A stretch of 64,000 nt of DNA from Hymenobacter qilianensis (GTDB lineage Bacteria > Bacteroidota > Bacteroidia > Cytophagales > Hymenobacteraceae), in assembly GCF_014489555.1 (NCBI RefSeq), contig NZ_CP060784.1, positions 806,001 through 870,000 of the forward strand, written 5' to 3'. The translations under genes and the position numbers were made by a program. Numbering within the stretch: the first letter of the stretch is position 1; each line of letters opens with the position of its first letter. Below the pieces are notes generated by a model. That model did not search any database, had not been told where the DNA came from, and saw only the letters and a list, made by a program, of their open reading frames with translations. Below are positions 12,704-21,681 of this stretch, one piece after another.

Positions 12704-12784
12704 AAAACAGCGGGACATAGTGGAATGCTAATGTAGCAACGCCGCTGTCTTCGTTCTTATTGCTGCGCCACTTTCCTGCGTGTT

Positions 12785-14517
12785 CTACTGCGCTATCGAG
12801 GCAATCAGCTTCGTATCGGCCCAATGCCAGGCTTTATCCAGCTCTTGCTTGATTTGCTGCGCTTTGGCCTTGTTGCCCGCGCCAAGATAGGCCTGATATA
12901 GCCCCGACAACGCCCAGCCATTGTGCGGCAGCCGCTCCAAATCCTGCTCATAGACCGCAATGGCCTCTTTGTATTGCTTATCGGCGAGCAGCACGGCGCC
13001 CAGCTGGTGCCGAACGGAGAAAAACCAATCGGGGGGCTCATTGTATTTGAGCGCATCTTCCAGCACTACGGCTTCGCGGAGCACGGCAATACTTTGGGCA
13101 TGTTTGCCTTCGCCGTGTAGAATGGCGCCATCTAGCTCACGTTGGGCAATGTCGGTGATGGCGCGCATGGAGTTGATGCCAAACAGAACCGCCTTTAAGG
13201 TGGTATCCTGGCCGAGCACGCGCAGCTGTTCCAGCTCGCGGCGCGCATTTACGGTGTTCTTCTTACCGACCCACGCCATACCACGCGCATAGTGCCGAAT
13301 GGCTTGCGGATACACCAGCGTTGTATCGAAGTTTTTCATGGCCAGCACCTCATCCCAGCGCCCAAACTTTACGGCCACATTGTAAGGAATAGTGTAAAAA
13401 TGCTGCAATGACGGCCCCAGCACTGTGTTTTTCATCAGCGGCTTACTTACGTGGGCAGCCAGCTTGGCGGCTCCGCGCAGGGCCAACCGGCTGTTGCCCT
13501 CCAGCGTAGCCGTGGCCGTCAGGAAGTGGTAGTTGTGCGGATGATAAGCCAGCGGATAAGCGCCCTGGGCGTGGCAGGCGGCCGTGTAGCTGCTGTCGGC
13601 CTGTAGCGCTTCAAGATTAGCGAGGGTACCCTGGTGGTAAGCGCCGGTTCGGATATAGGTGTGCGAAGGCATGTGCAACAGATGCCCCGCGCCGGGCACT
13701 AGGTGAGTCAGCAGGTCGGCGCTTTTATTGGCCGCTTCGGGATGGGTAGACGCCTCGGTGGCGTGAATGTAGAAATGGTTGGCGCCGGCGTGGTTTGGAT
13801 GACGCTTCAGCACTTGCTCCAAGGTGCTCACAATTTCGGCGGTCCAGGGCTGGGGCTGGCCGTTTTTCTGCCAGATGTCCCACGGGTGCAGGTTCATCAC
13901 GGCCTCGGCATACATGGCCCCAATATCCGGGTCATCAGGAAATTGCTGATACACCATTTTTAGGGCCGCTGCATAGGCTTGGTCGTAACCAGACCGATCA
14001 GCGACCGGAGCGGGCGGGTAGCGCTTCACCAACGCCCCAATAAGCGCCTGCTCTTTCGGACTGGCAGTTGCCGCCAGCCGCTGCGCCTTCTGCACCGCCT
14101 GATATGCCCGGCTGAAATTGTCGGGCTCCATGCCCGCGTTATAGTTGGGGCCCAGCACGTAGCTAAAGCCCCAGTAGCCCATCGCGCAGGTAGAATCCTG
14201 ACGGGTGACTTCGTGAAACGAGCGGGCTGCCTCGGCATGGTTGAACCCGTAAGCCAGCATCAGTCCTTGGTTGAAGTACTTAATGGCTTCCGGGTTTTTA
14301 GAACTGATCGGGAAGGCAATTCCTTCTAAACCAGGCAGCTGGGGGCTTTTTTGCCTGAGGCGTACCAAGCCGTATCTACTACCACGGGCGGCGCGCACAT
14401 GGTAACCGAAACGGGCTGCGAGGCCGGGGAAACCCGGCGGGCGGTCTGCTCCTTGGTGGTGCAGCCAGCCCCTATTCCCAGCACGACAAGACCGACAGAA
14501 ACAGTATATCTCAGCAT
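12785..14517 (-). CDS. TPR-repeat lipoprotein (one frameshift)
   Basis: Reconstructed as 577 residues. The N-terminus is a lipoprotein signal ending LGIGAGC. As sequenced it breaks at G run 14341-14345; one base gives KKAPQLPGLEGIAFPI and continues into the long frame. The uncorrected frame upstream of 14341 (PGMSHFNKQLYAEI...) is not real coding sequence. The protein is built from tetratricopeptide-like helix pairs (AIKYFNQGLMLAYGFNHAEAA, AIAVYEQDLERLPHNGWALS) with His-rich loops (HPNHAGANHFYIHATEAS, HMPSHTYIRTGAYHQ). A metal site in the His-rich part is possible. The function is not known. Confidence 0.8.
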
Positions 14518-14933
14518 ACAATTGCTTGTTAAAATGAGACATGCCCGGAGGCTGCACAGCCATTTGCGCCGCTGGGGGCTTTTTCAGCATCCGCCGAACG
14601 CGCGTTCCTGAAGTCAGCGAAACAATCCTCTGTTGCTCAGCAGCGAATGACGTATTATTAAGTTACGAAACCTCGTAATTATCTGCAACAGAGCGCACTG
14701 CAAACTATGCAGCTTCTGCCCCCGAATCACGCGGAAAGGTGCTTGCGCCATCCGGCTAACCCGCAGACCGGCTAACGCACCCCGTATGGTGGAGCTTGCA
14801 ACTGCCCTGTTTCTTCTCTAGCTTACTACTACAACGTCCACGCGCTCTGCTTGCCGGCGGCTTTGCCTTCGTAGCGCGGGGCTTGCGACAGCCGACGCCC
14901 GCTGTCATTCATTTGCTCGCTTTTCTCCTGACT
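14518..14933. other. Intergenic region between divergent genes
   Basis: About 416 bases between the TPR lipoprotein and the DUF3891 gene, which point away from each other, so it must hold both promoters. A GGGGGCTTTTT half-terminator sits near 14576. In-frame codons upstream of 14934 extend the DUF3891 frame but give unlikely residues. No RNA gene or repeat was seen. Confidence 0.5.
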
Positions 14934-15704
14934 ATGATTGTTCGAGAAACGCCCTCCAGCTTTACCTGCATCGGCCAGCACGACCACGCACATATTTCCG
15001 GGGTTATGGCAGATCATTGGCTGGGCGTGTATTTTGGCGATGCATCGCGGCGGGATGATGTGACGCTGGCCGTGTATGAGCACGACCGGGCCTGGATTCC
15101 ACTGGATGCCGAGCCGCTCTGGAACGAACAGACACAGGCGCCCTACTCCTTTCTCGACTTCCCGCCCGCACCCCGCCTCCATCACTACGAGCAGGGCATC
15201 ACGGAGCTGGAAAACCTTTCGCCTTACGCTGGCCTGCTGTCCAGCCTGCACTACACTGGCTTTCCTGAAATGGCCAAACTAGCGGCGGGTCGAGAGTTTT
15301 TGCAACAGGAAGCAGGCCGCCAGCAGCGGCTCCGGCGGCAGTTGGGAATCAATGCCTCAGGGCAGACCACCCTCGATTTTCATGTGCAGCTGCTTAAGTT
15401 TCTCGACCGGTTGTCATTGTACCTGTGCATGAACGAGCCGGGCGCCGACAAAGAACACGAGCACCCGTGGTACAAAGGCGGCATTCCCTTCTCCGACTAC
15501 TTCGACTTCACCGACCACCAGCTGATTCAAACCAAATGGGCTTCCAGGACCCAGGTGCAGGTCGTGCCGTTTCCCTTCGATGAGGCCTTTTGCGTGACGC
15601 TGCCTTGTAAAGAGCTGCGCAAAAACGAGTTGGCAGACGTTGGCTTAGCGGAGTGCTTTCAGCGTGCTCCCATCCAGAAACTGCCGGTCTGGATTACGGA
15701 ATAA
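14934..15704 (+). CDS. DUF3891 family protein
   Basis: Cytoplasmic protein of 256 residues beginning MIVRETPSSFTCIGQHDHA. The N-terminal QHDHAHISG and the following WLGVYF, YEHDRAWIPLD and HYEQGI pieces are the hallmark of DUF3891. Conserved His and Asp residues in these motifs suggest a metal-dependent enzyme fold, but no reaction is known. The start is set at 14934; the frame stays open upstream to 14796 with Leu/Phe/Arg-rich sequence that does not fit the family. Confidence 0.85.
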   Translation: MIVRETPSSFTCIGQHDHAHISGVMADHWLGVYFGDASRRDDVTLAVYEHDRAWIPLDAEPLWNEQTQAPYSFLDFPPAPRLHHYEQGITELENLSPYAGLLSSLHYTGFPEMAKLAAGREFLQQEAGRQQRLRRQLGINASGQTTLDFHVQLLKFLDRLSLYLCMNEPGADKEHEHPWYKGGIPFSDYFDFTDHQLIQTKWASRTQVQVVPFPFDEAFCVTLPCKELRKNELADVGLAECFQRAPIQKLPVWITE

Positions 15705-15967
15705 ATATCTAGGTCAAACCAATGCCTGGGGGGCTTTTTTGCTCACTTCGTTGGCTAAAGGGAAAGGTGGCGTGGTTCGCAAAAAATCTAATCTCCCTTT
15801 TACAATCCTAAACTGAGTCTATTGAAGCAGGGAAAAGTAGCTTAAAGGCCAAAATACTACTCATAAACGCTAGCATATTTCCGACACCAGAAGCCACCTT
15901 TCTCAAATTACTTTGTCTGTTTATCAGTAACTTAAGGTTTAATAATTCACACTAACCCCTTTCAATT

Positions 15968-16759
15968 ATGAACGACCAAACCGCTTTAATTACTGGTGCC
16001 TCCAGCGGCATTGGTTTCGAGCTGGCCCGGTGCTTCGCGCGCGACGATTACCGCGTCGTGCTGGTTGCCCGCCACCTCGATGAGTTGAAGGAGGCTGCCC
16101 GCCTGCTTCATCAGGAATTCGGAGGTGTTGACATTGTACTGCTGCCCTTCGACCTGAGCCATCCGCAAACCCCGGAGCTGATTTTTGCCGAAACCAACGA
16201 GCGGGGTCTGCAAATTGATGCGTTGGTAAACGATGCCGGCTTCGGCGAAACCGGCTACTTCACCGACACTGATATGGATACTGAGCTGAACATGATTCAG
16301 GTGAATGCGGCCGCGCTCGTGCACCTGACCAAGCTGTATCTGCGCGGTATGGTGGAGCGCAACTACGGCCGCATTTTGCAGCTGGGTTCTATTGCTTCGT
16401 TCTCGCCCAGCCCCTGCCAGGCCGTGTACGCCGCCACCAAGGCCTTCGTACTCAGCTTCACCGAGGCCGTGCAGCACGAGCTGAAGCAGCAGAAGTCGGC
16501 CGTTACGATGACCATTCTGTGCCCACCGCCCACCGATACCAATTTCTTCCACGTGGCTCACGCCGAGCATACCCGCGCCGCCAGCCACCCTGCTTCGGCC
16601 CGCGAAGTGGCCGAAGGAGGCTACGACGACATGATGGAGGGCGAAGCCCGCTCGCTGCCCACCGTCAGCGCCAAATTCAACTTTTTCTCCAGCCTGGTTC
16701 TCCCCGATTCTATGCTGGCCACCCTGATGAACACGCAGTTACAAAGTGCCAGACGCTAA
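15968..16759 (+). CDS. Short-chain dehydrogenase/reductase (SDR)
   Basis: Classical SDR of 263 residues. The cofactor motif TGASSGIG is at residues 9-16, with RH after the second strand suggesting NADPH. The usual NNAG appears as NDAGFG near residue 88. The catalytic Ser is in LGSIASF and the Tyr-Lys pair in YAATK. The C-terminus ends LATLMNTQLQSARR, as in bacterial DltE/YqjQ-like SDRs. It is followed by its own terminator. Substrate unknown. Confidence 0.9.
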   Translation: MNDQTALITGASSGIGFELARCFARDDYRVVLVARHLDELKEAARLLHQEFGGVDIVLLPFDLSHPQTPELIFAETNERGLQIDALVNDAGFGETGYFTDTDMDTELNMIQVNAAALVHLTKLYLRGMVERNYGRILQLGSIASFSPSPCQAVYAATKAFVLSFTEAVQHELKQQKSAVTMTILCPPPTDTNFFHVAHAEHTRAASHPASAREVAEGGYDDMMEGEARSLPTVSAKFNFFSSLVLPDSMLATLMNTQLQSARR

Positions 16760-16774
16760 ACCATCCCTCCGCTG

Positions 16775-16812
16775 AAAACGCCTCCCAACCAATTCGGCCG
16801 GGGGCGTTTTTA
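16775..16812 (+). terminator. Rho-independent terminator after the SDR gene
   Basis: AAAACGCC(TCC) pairs with (GGG)GGCGTTTT around an AATTCGG loop, followed by T-rich sequence. Confidence 0.75.
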
Positions 16813-16866
16813 TTTGTACCAAAGGCTCACCCTAGCCTGCACCTCACTACCTACTATTTGAAAATA

Positions 16867-17460
16867 ATGGATACCGATACCCCGCGCGTTTTTTCTGCCG
16901 ATACCGAGGAGGCCTTATGGCAGCAGGTGACTGCCGATATTAATCAGCAAAGCGAGCTGTTTGAATACGATGCAGAGCTGGTGCAGGCGGGCTACCACAT
17001 CCGCATGGCCATCGAGATTGACCTGGGGGGCGGTTTTGAGGGTGGTTTTGAAACCACGGCGTTTACCGCTTTAGTCCCCAACCACACGCCTCTGCGCTTT
17101 TCCATGCATGAGCAGGATTGGGTGCATGAGATTGGCAAATTACTCGGCCTCACTGACATAGAGCTGGGCGACCCGGAGCTGGACGCTACCTTTATCATCA
17201 CCACCAACAGCGCCGAGGTGCTCCGCGACCTGCTGCTTTCCGACCCCGAGCTGCGCCAAACGCTGCTGCGCCACTCCACGGCGCGCCTGGCTCTTGCACC
17301 CACCTCCGAAAGCCCTGCCGCCGAGGTTTATCTGATGTTCACCAAGGACGCCGCCATCATAGATCCGGCCGAGCTGCGCGCAGTCTATCATCTCATGATC
17401 AGCTTGTTGCAGAAGATAGCCTCCCTGCCCATCCCCGCTCCCGACGCGCCGGTTCAGTAA
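16867..17460 (+). CDS. Hypothetical protein (197 aa)
   Basis: Acidic cytoplasmic protein with no signal or membrane segment. It starts MDTDTPRVFSADTEEALWQQV; the open frame extends upstream through the terminator of the SDR gene but that part is not coding. Alternating strands and helices (YHIRMAIEIDLGGGFEGGFE, TFIITTNSAEVLRDLLLSD) suggest a small alpha/beta fold. No family is recognised. Confidence 0.7.
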   Translation: MDTDTPRVFSADTEEALWQQVTADINQQSELFEYDAELVQAGYHIRMAIEIDLGGGFEGGFETTAFTALVPNHTPLRFSMHEQDWVHEIGKLLGLTDIELGDPELDATFIITTNSAEVLRDLLLSDPELRQTLLRHSTARLALAPTSESPAAEVYLMFTKDAAIIDPAELRAVYHLMISLLQKIASLPIPAPDAPVQ

Positions 17461-17621
17461 GCGCTACCTGTATTTCCAGCTGCTTTTGCTCCCCTTGACC
17501 AGGAAGCTGACTGGTTATGCACTAGGCTGATCTGCTGTGAGCTGAACAAGCTGTATAAACCACTCGCGTGTATTGACTAAAGTGGGTTGAAAGGATAATT
17601 TAGCAGTATATCCTCTCCGCT

Positions 17622-18668
17622 ATGGTCTCTTTTCTTCCCACTCCTGTTGTCAATACTGTCGCTGTTGGTTTCAGCCTTTTGCTTGGGTTGCATCATTCAG
17701 CAGCATTGCCTCCCGTTAGCCCTAGTATTTCAGTTAGTACTTCTTTGCCAGCGGCTAGCACCCTGTCTACGCCGGCGCCAAGCTACACGGTCATCGACCT
17801 GATGCCGGACTTCTGGAAGTTCTGGCAACAAGCCCAGGGCAAAGATGAGCAAACGCAGGTGCAGCTGTTCCGGCAGCTGGTCTCGAATCCTCATCCCGAA
17901 GTGTACAATAACAACGTACTCGGCGGCAGCCCCGACAAAACGTTTGATGACGACCTGCCGCAACGCTACCCGAAAATACTGGCTCTGGTGCAGCCCAGAA
18001 TGGCCATCGTGGAGCGCCTGTCGAAGCAAATTGGCAAGGATCTGCCGCGCTACGAAAGCCGCTTCCGCCAGACCTTTCCCGACCTGAACTATACCGGCCG
18101 CATCTACTTCATGTATTCGCTGGGGGGCTTTGATGGCGGCACGCGCACCATAGAAGGCAAGCAGGCCTTGCTGTTTGGCCTCGATATGATGGCGTACGTG
18201 TATGGCGACGAAGCCGACCCCGAGCCCTTCTTCGACCACGAGCTATTCCATGTGTACCACTCGCAGTTTATGGAAGAAAATGACCAGCTCATCGCAGCGC
18301 TGTGGCGTGAGGGGCTGGCTACCTACGTGGCGCATGCTCTGAATCCCAAAGCTGCGGGTGTCGGTTTGTTTGGGCTGCCGCGCAACACCCCTGCGCGCAC
18401 CCAAGCCGATTTGCCCCGCTACGCCCGGGAGCTGCACGCGGTATTAGGCTCCACTTCCAGCGAAGAGTATGCCCGCTACTTTTTGGGTGGGCGAGATGAA
18501 CAAGCGCCTACGCCGGCCCGCTCTGGCTACTACATCGGCTACCTCGTAGCCGAAAAGCTGGCCAGGAAGCACTCGTTGCAGGAGTTAGCCCACGCCCCGT
18601 TAAGTAAGCTTCGCCCCGAGATAGAGCAGGCCCTAACCGAGCTGGAAACCCAGGCAGCCACTAAATAG
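17622..18668 (+). CDS. Exported HExxH protein, probable zinc-dependent hydrolase
   Basis: 348 residues with a hydrophobic, signal-like N-terminus followed by a Ser/Pro-rich stretch. HELFH at residues 206-210 fits HExxH, and a Glu in WREGLATY (residue 230) lies 19 residues further on, the spacing of gluzincin-type zinc peptidases. Preceding LLFGLDMMAYVYGDE and FFDHELFHVYH resemble DUF2268-like predicted proteases. The C-terminus (SGYYIGYLVAEKLARKHSLQEL) also fits that group. No peptidase activity has been shown for it; zinc binding is inferred. Confidence 0.7.
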   Translation: MVSFLPTPVVNTVAVGFSLLLGLHHSAALPPVSPSISVSTSLPAASTLSTPAPSYTVIDLMPDFWKFWQQAQGKDEQTQVQLFRQLVSNPHPEVYNNNVLGGSPDKTFDDDLPQRYPKILALVQPRMAIVERLSKQIGKDLPRYESRFRQTFPDLNYTGRIYFMYSLGGFDGGTRTIEGKQALLFGLDMMAYVYGDEADPEPFFDHELFHVYHSQFMEENDQLIAALWREGLATYVAHALNPKAAGVGLFGLPRNTPARTQADLPRYARELHAVLGSTSSEEYARYFLGGRDEQAPTPARSGYYIGYLVAEKLARKHSLQELAHAPLSKLRPEIEQALTELETQAATK

Positions 18669-18709
18669 CGCTTATGCAGGATTGCAGGCAATAAAAGCCC
18701 CCCAGCTTT

Positions 18710-19479
18710 TTAGGTAGCCGCAGGATCCGGGCTTGTGCTGCTTGCAGGCGTCACGTTTAGTATTTTCTGTAGCTCCTGCGCGTTCAGCACGCCGGCCCCA
18801 CCAATGCCGTTGTTGAAGTAGATGTAGGCCTCCTTCACCGTGGGCTCAGCCTGAATTTCCTGGGCCACGCGCTGCAAAAACGCTTCATCGTACGGCGATG
18901 TGTACAGCACCGGCACACCATGAAAGCGGTAGTATACCTGCGGCGTGTTTACGATTACTTCATCGGGCAATGCGGCCGGGTAGCTTTGCCCGCAAAATGT
19001 GATGCCGTGACGCGTCAGCGCCCGCAGAATTTCGCCTTCCCACCAGCTTGGGTGCCGAAACTCCACCACGTTATGAAAATCAGGATCCAGCAGCTCCAGC
19101 ATGCGCCCCAGCAATTCCTCGGTGTAGGCGGCTTTGGGGGCAATTGAAACAGAACCGGCCCCAGCTTTTCGCCTAGACCTTCGCGCACCGTGCCGTAGAA
19201 GTCGGCCAGCACGGGCGCCGCTTCGGCGTTGAACTTCTTGTAGTGCGTAACGGTGCGGGGGGCTTTTACGGCAAACCGAAAATCGGCCGGGCTCTGCCCA
19301 AACCAAGTTTCGAAGACCTTCAGCTCCGGCATGCGGTAGAAGGTCACGTTGACTTCCAGGGTATTAAAATGGGTGCAGTAATACGCAAACCACTTGCGCG
19401 GCGGCAGACCTTCAGGATAAAAAACGCCTTTCCAGTCGCGGTAGGAAAAGCCGGAGCAGCCAATGTAGTACGCGGGCAT
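18710..19479 (-). CDS. DUF72 family protein (one frameshift)
   Basis: TIM-barrel protein of about 256 residues. The start PAYYIGCSGFSYRDWKGVFYP is the standard N-terminus of the DUF72 (YecE) family, followed by FNTLEVNVTFYRMP and FAVKAPRTVTHYKK. As sequenced it breaks at G run 19136-19140; one base gives FQLPPKAAYTEELLGRML and the C-terminal half VEFRHPSWWEGE, YYRFHGVP and AYIYFNNGIGG. The biochemical function of DUF72 is unknown. Confidence 0.85.
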
Positions 19480-20031
19480 AACGGACAGAGTAGATAAGGT
19501 TGGCTTCTACGTAATTGCTGCGCTGTTACTCATCATTTGCCGATAGATTACCCGCCTCCCGTTTCCATCGGGCGCTCGTGCCGCTGGAGCGTTACGCCCT
19601 CGTTTAGCTTTGCCCTGAATTGAATGCTGGGGGCTTTTTCATCGAAAAATACTCAGCCATTTACCAGCCTCCCCCGTAAAACTCACGGCTGAGACAAGCG
19701 AAAATCATCTATTTTCAGATTATACTTAAGCTGTTCATCCACGCCGACAGGTAACTCATGAAATGAGCCCCTCAACGGGTTACCCTACTGAAACGCTGTT
19801 TTGAGTTAGTTGTCAAAGGATAAGCATGCGGTAGAGACGCAATATTTTGCGTCTCGCCGTTGCGAATGCGAGGCCGATGTCGTTCAACGACGAGACGCAA
19901 AATATTGCGTTTCGTCGTTGTTCTAATCAAATGGCTACTTTGTTTTTGCGCCCTGAGTTTATACACAGCAATTCATAAATAAACTCTCAGTCAGTAAACC
20001 CGCTGCGCTGAGTTATTAACCTGACCACATC
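19480..20031. other. 552-base intergenic region with palindromes
   Basis: Between the DUF72 gene and paoA, which diverge. It contains a CTGGGGGCTTTTT half-terminator near 19624 and two GAGACGC palindromes at 19834-19920. It must carry the pao promoter, but no clear TAnnTTTG box was found. A 64-codon minus-strand frame across the palindromes is not believed to be a gene. Confidence 0.5.
19834..19920. repeat. Two GAGACGC-type palindromic repeats
   Basis: Unit 1 (19834-19855) has arms GAGACGCAA and TTGCGTCTC. Unit 2 (19885-19920) is a 36-base palindrome, CAACGACGAGACGCAA followed by AATA and TTGCGTTTCGTCGTTG, with one mismatch. The two copies are about 30 bases apart. Such elements resemble REP sequences mobilised by RAYT transposases; no such transposase is in the window. 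Confidence 0.8.
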
Positions 20032-20676
20032 ATGGCAGACGATAATCCGGAAATCAACCTTTCAGAAGCAGGCGGCAGTCATAATGAGGCTCGGCGCACC
20101 TTTCTCAAACAATCCTCCCTGCTCACGGCTATGACGTTTGCGCCCGGCCCTATTGTGCAGGCCGCCGCAGCCCAATTCGACGAAAAAGTAGCAGCCGCTT
20201 TCGAGAAAGTGCCGCTGAAGCTGGAAGTGAACGGCGTAAAGCACAAGCTCTCCGTAGAGCCGCGCACCACCCTGCTCGACCTGCTGCGCGAACAGCTCCA
20301 CCTCACCGGCACCAAGAAAGGCTGCGACTACGGACAGTGCGGCGCCTGCACGGTGCATGTAGATGGCAACCGCATCAACAGCTGCCTGACCCTGGCTGTG
20401 ATGCAGGAAGGCCGCAAGATCACGACCATTGAGGGCTTGGCCAACGGCGACAACCTGCACCCCATGCAGGAAGCATTCCTGAAGCATGATGGCTTTCAGT
20501 GCGGCTACTGCACGCCCGGCCAGATTATGTCGGCGGTAGCTTGCATACGCGAGGGCCACGCCAACTCGGAGGGGGAAATCCGGGAGTTTATGAGCGGCAA
20601 TATCTGCCGGTGTGGGGCCTACTCCAATATTGTGGCGGCCATTCAGGAAGTGAAAAACGGCGGCCAGAAGGTCTAA
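20032..20676 (+). CDS. paoA: Periplasmic aldehyde oxidoreductase, [2Fe-2S] subunit (PaoA-like)
   Basis: 214 residues. The N-terminus has a twin-arginine motif RRTFLK followed by a hydrophobic stretch ending FAPGP, so the complex is probably exported folded by Tat. The plant-type [2Fe-2S] cluster ligands are CDYGQCGAC with a further Cys in INSC; the second cluster uses CGYCTPGQ and NICRCGAY. This is the small subunit of a xanthine-oxidase-family enzyme that passes electrons from the molybdenum site. It is followed by the FAD and molybdenum subunits 10 and 14 bases apart, an evident operon, matching E. coli PaoABC (YagTSR) in order. Confidence 0.9.
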   Translation: MADDNPEINLSEAGGSHNEARRTFLKQSSLLTAMTFAPGPIVQAAAAQFDEKVAAAFEKVPLKLEVNGVKHKLSVEPRTTLLDLLREQLHLTGTKKGCDYGQCGACTVHVDGNRINSCLTLAVMQEGRKITTIEGLANGDNLHPMQEAFLKHDGFQCGYCTPGQIMSAVACIREGHANSEGEIREFMSGNICRCGAYSNIVAAIQEVKNGGQKV

Positions 20677-20686
20677 CAGCGCAGCT

Positions 20687-21667
20687 ATGAACCAGTTTCA
20701 ATACGTACGGCCGACCAAGCAGAAAGCCGCCATCGACGCCCTGGCCAAAGACGCCAACGCCCAGTTTATTGCCGGCGGCACCAACCTGCTGGATTTGATG
20801 AAGCGCGGCGTAATTGCCTCCCAGAAGCTCATCGACATCAACCGGCTCCCGCTCACCAAAATTGAGAGTCAGAACGGCAGCCTTCGCATCGGCGCGCTGG
20901 CCCTGAACGGCCCTGTGGCCGAGGACAGGCTGGTGCTGGAGCGTCAGCCGCTGCTGGCCCAGGCCCTGAGTGCTGGTGCTTCGGCCCAGCTGCGCAACAT
21001 GGCCACCGTGGGGGGCAATATGTTGCAGCGCACCCGCTGCCCCTACTTCTACGACACGGCCATGCCCTGCAACAAGCGCGAGCCCGGCACCGGCTGCGGC
21101 GCCCTGGAAGGCATCAACCGTATGCACGCCATTTTTGGCTTCTCGGATAAATGCATCGCTGTGCACCCCTCCGACATGAGCGTGGCCCTAGTGGCCCTGG
21201 ACGCCACGGTGCTAGTCAGCGGCCCCAAAGGCGACCGGCGCATTCCCTTCAACGACTTCCACCGCCTGCCCGGCGACACGCCCCAAAAAGACACCAACCT
21301 CGAACAAGGCGAGCTAATCACAGCCGTGGAAATTCCAGATGCTCCTTTCACCAAGCACGTGAGCTACTACAAGGTACGTGAGCGGGCCTCCTACGCTTTC
21401 GCGCTGGTATCGGCCGCCGCTGCGCTGGAGTTGGATGGCACTACCATTAAATCGGCGCGGCTGGCCATGGGCGGCGTGGCGCACAAGCCCTGGCGCCTGA
21501 CGGCGGCCGAGCAAGTATTAGTAGGCAAGCCCGCCACCGAGGAAACTTTCCGGCAAGCCGCAGAAGTAGCCATGCAAGGCGCTAAAGCCTTCAAGCACAA
21601 CGCCTACAAGCTAAAGCTGGGGCCTAATACCATTATTCAGGCACTGAAAACCGCCGCGGCCGCTTAA
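20687..21667 (+). CDS. paoB: Aldehyde oxidoreductase FAD-binding subunit (PaoB-like)
   Basis: 326 residues. FAD-binding motifs are FIAGGTNLLDLMKRG near residue 28 and ATVGGNMLQ near residue 105. The segment TRCPYFYDTAMPCNKREPG, then GCGALEG and SDKCIAVHPSD, carries the extra Cys residues that bind a [4Fe-4S] cluster in PaoB and are absent in most xanthine dehydrogenase FAD subunits. This supports a PaoB assignment over xanthine dehydrogenase. It lies between paoA and paoC. Confidence 0.9.
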   Translation: MNQFQYVRPTKQKAAIDALAKDANAQFIAGGTNLLDLMKRGVIASQKLIDINRLPLTKIESQNGSLRIGALALNGPVAEDRLVLERQPLLAQALSAGASAQLRNMATVGGNMLQRTRCPYFYDTAMPCNKREPGTGCGALEGINRMHAIFGFSDKCIAVHPSDMSVALVALDATVLVSGPKGDRRIPFNDFHRLPGDTPQKDTNLEQGELITAVEIPDAPFTKHVSYYKVRERASYAFALVSAAAALELDGTTIKSARLAMGGVAHKPWRLTAAEQVLVGKPATEETFRQAAEVAMQGAKAFKHNAYKLKLGPNTIIQALKTAAAA

Positions 21668-21681
21668 GCCCTCTCGTATTT

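Noticed and set aside
19772..19966. 64-codon minus-strand frame over the GAGACGC palindromes
   Set aside because: Repeats by themselves create the frame; no support.
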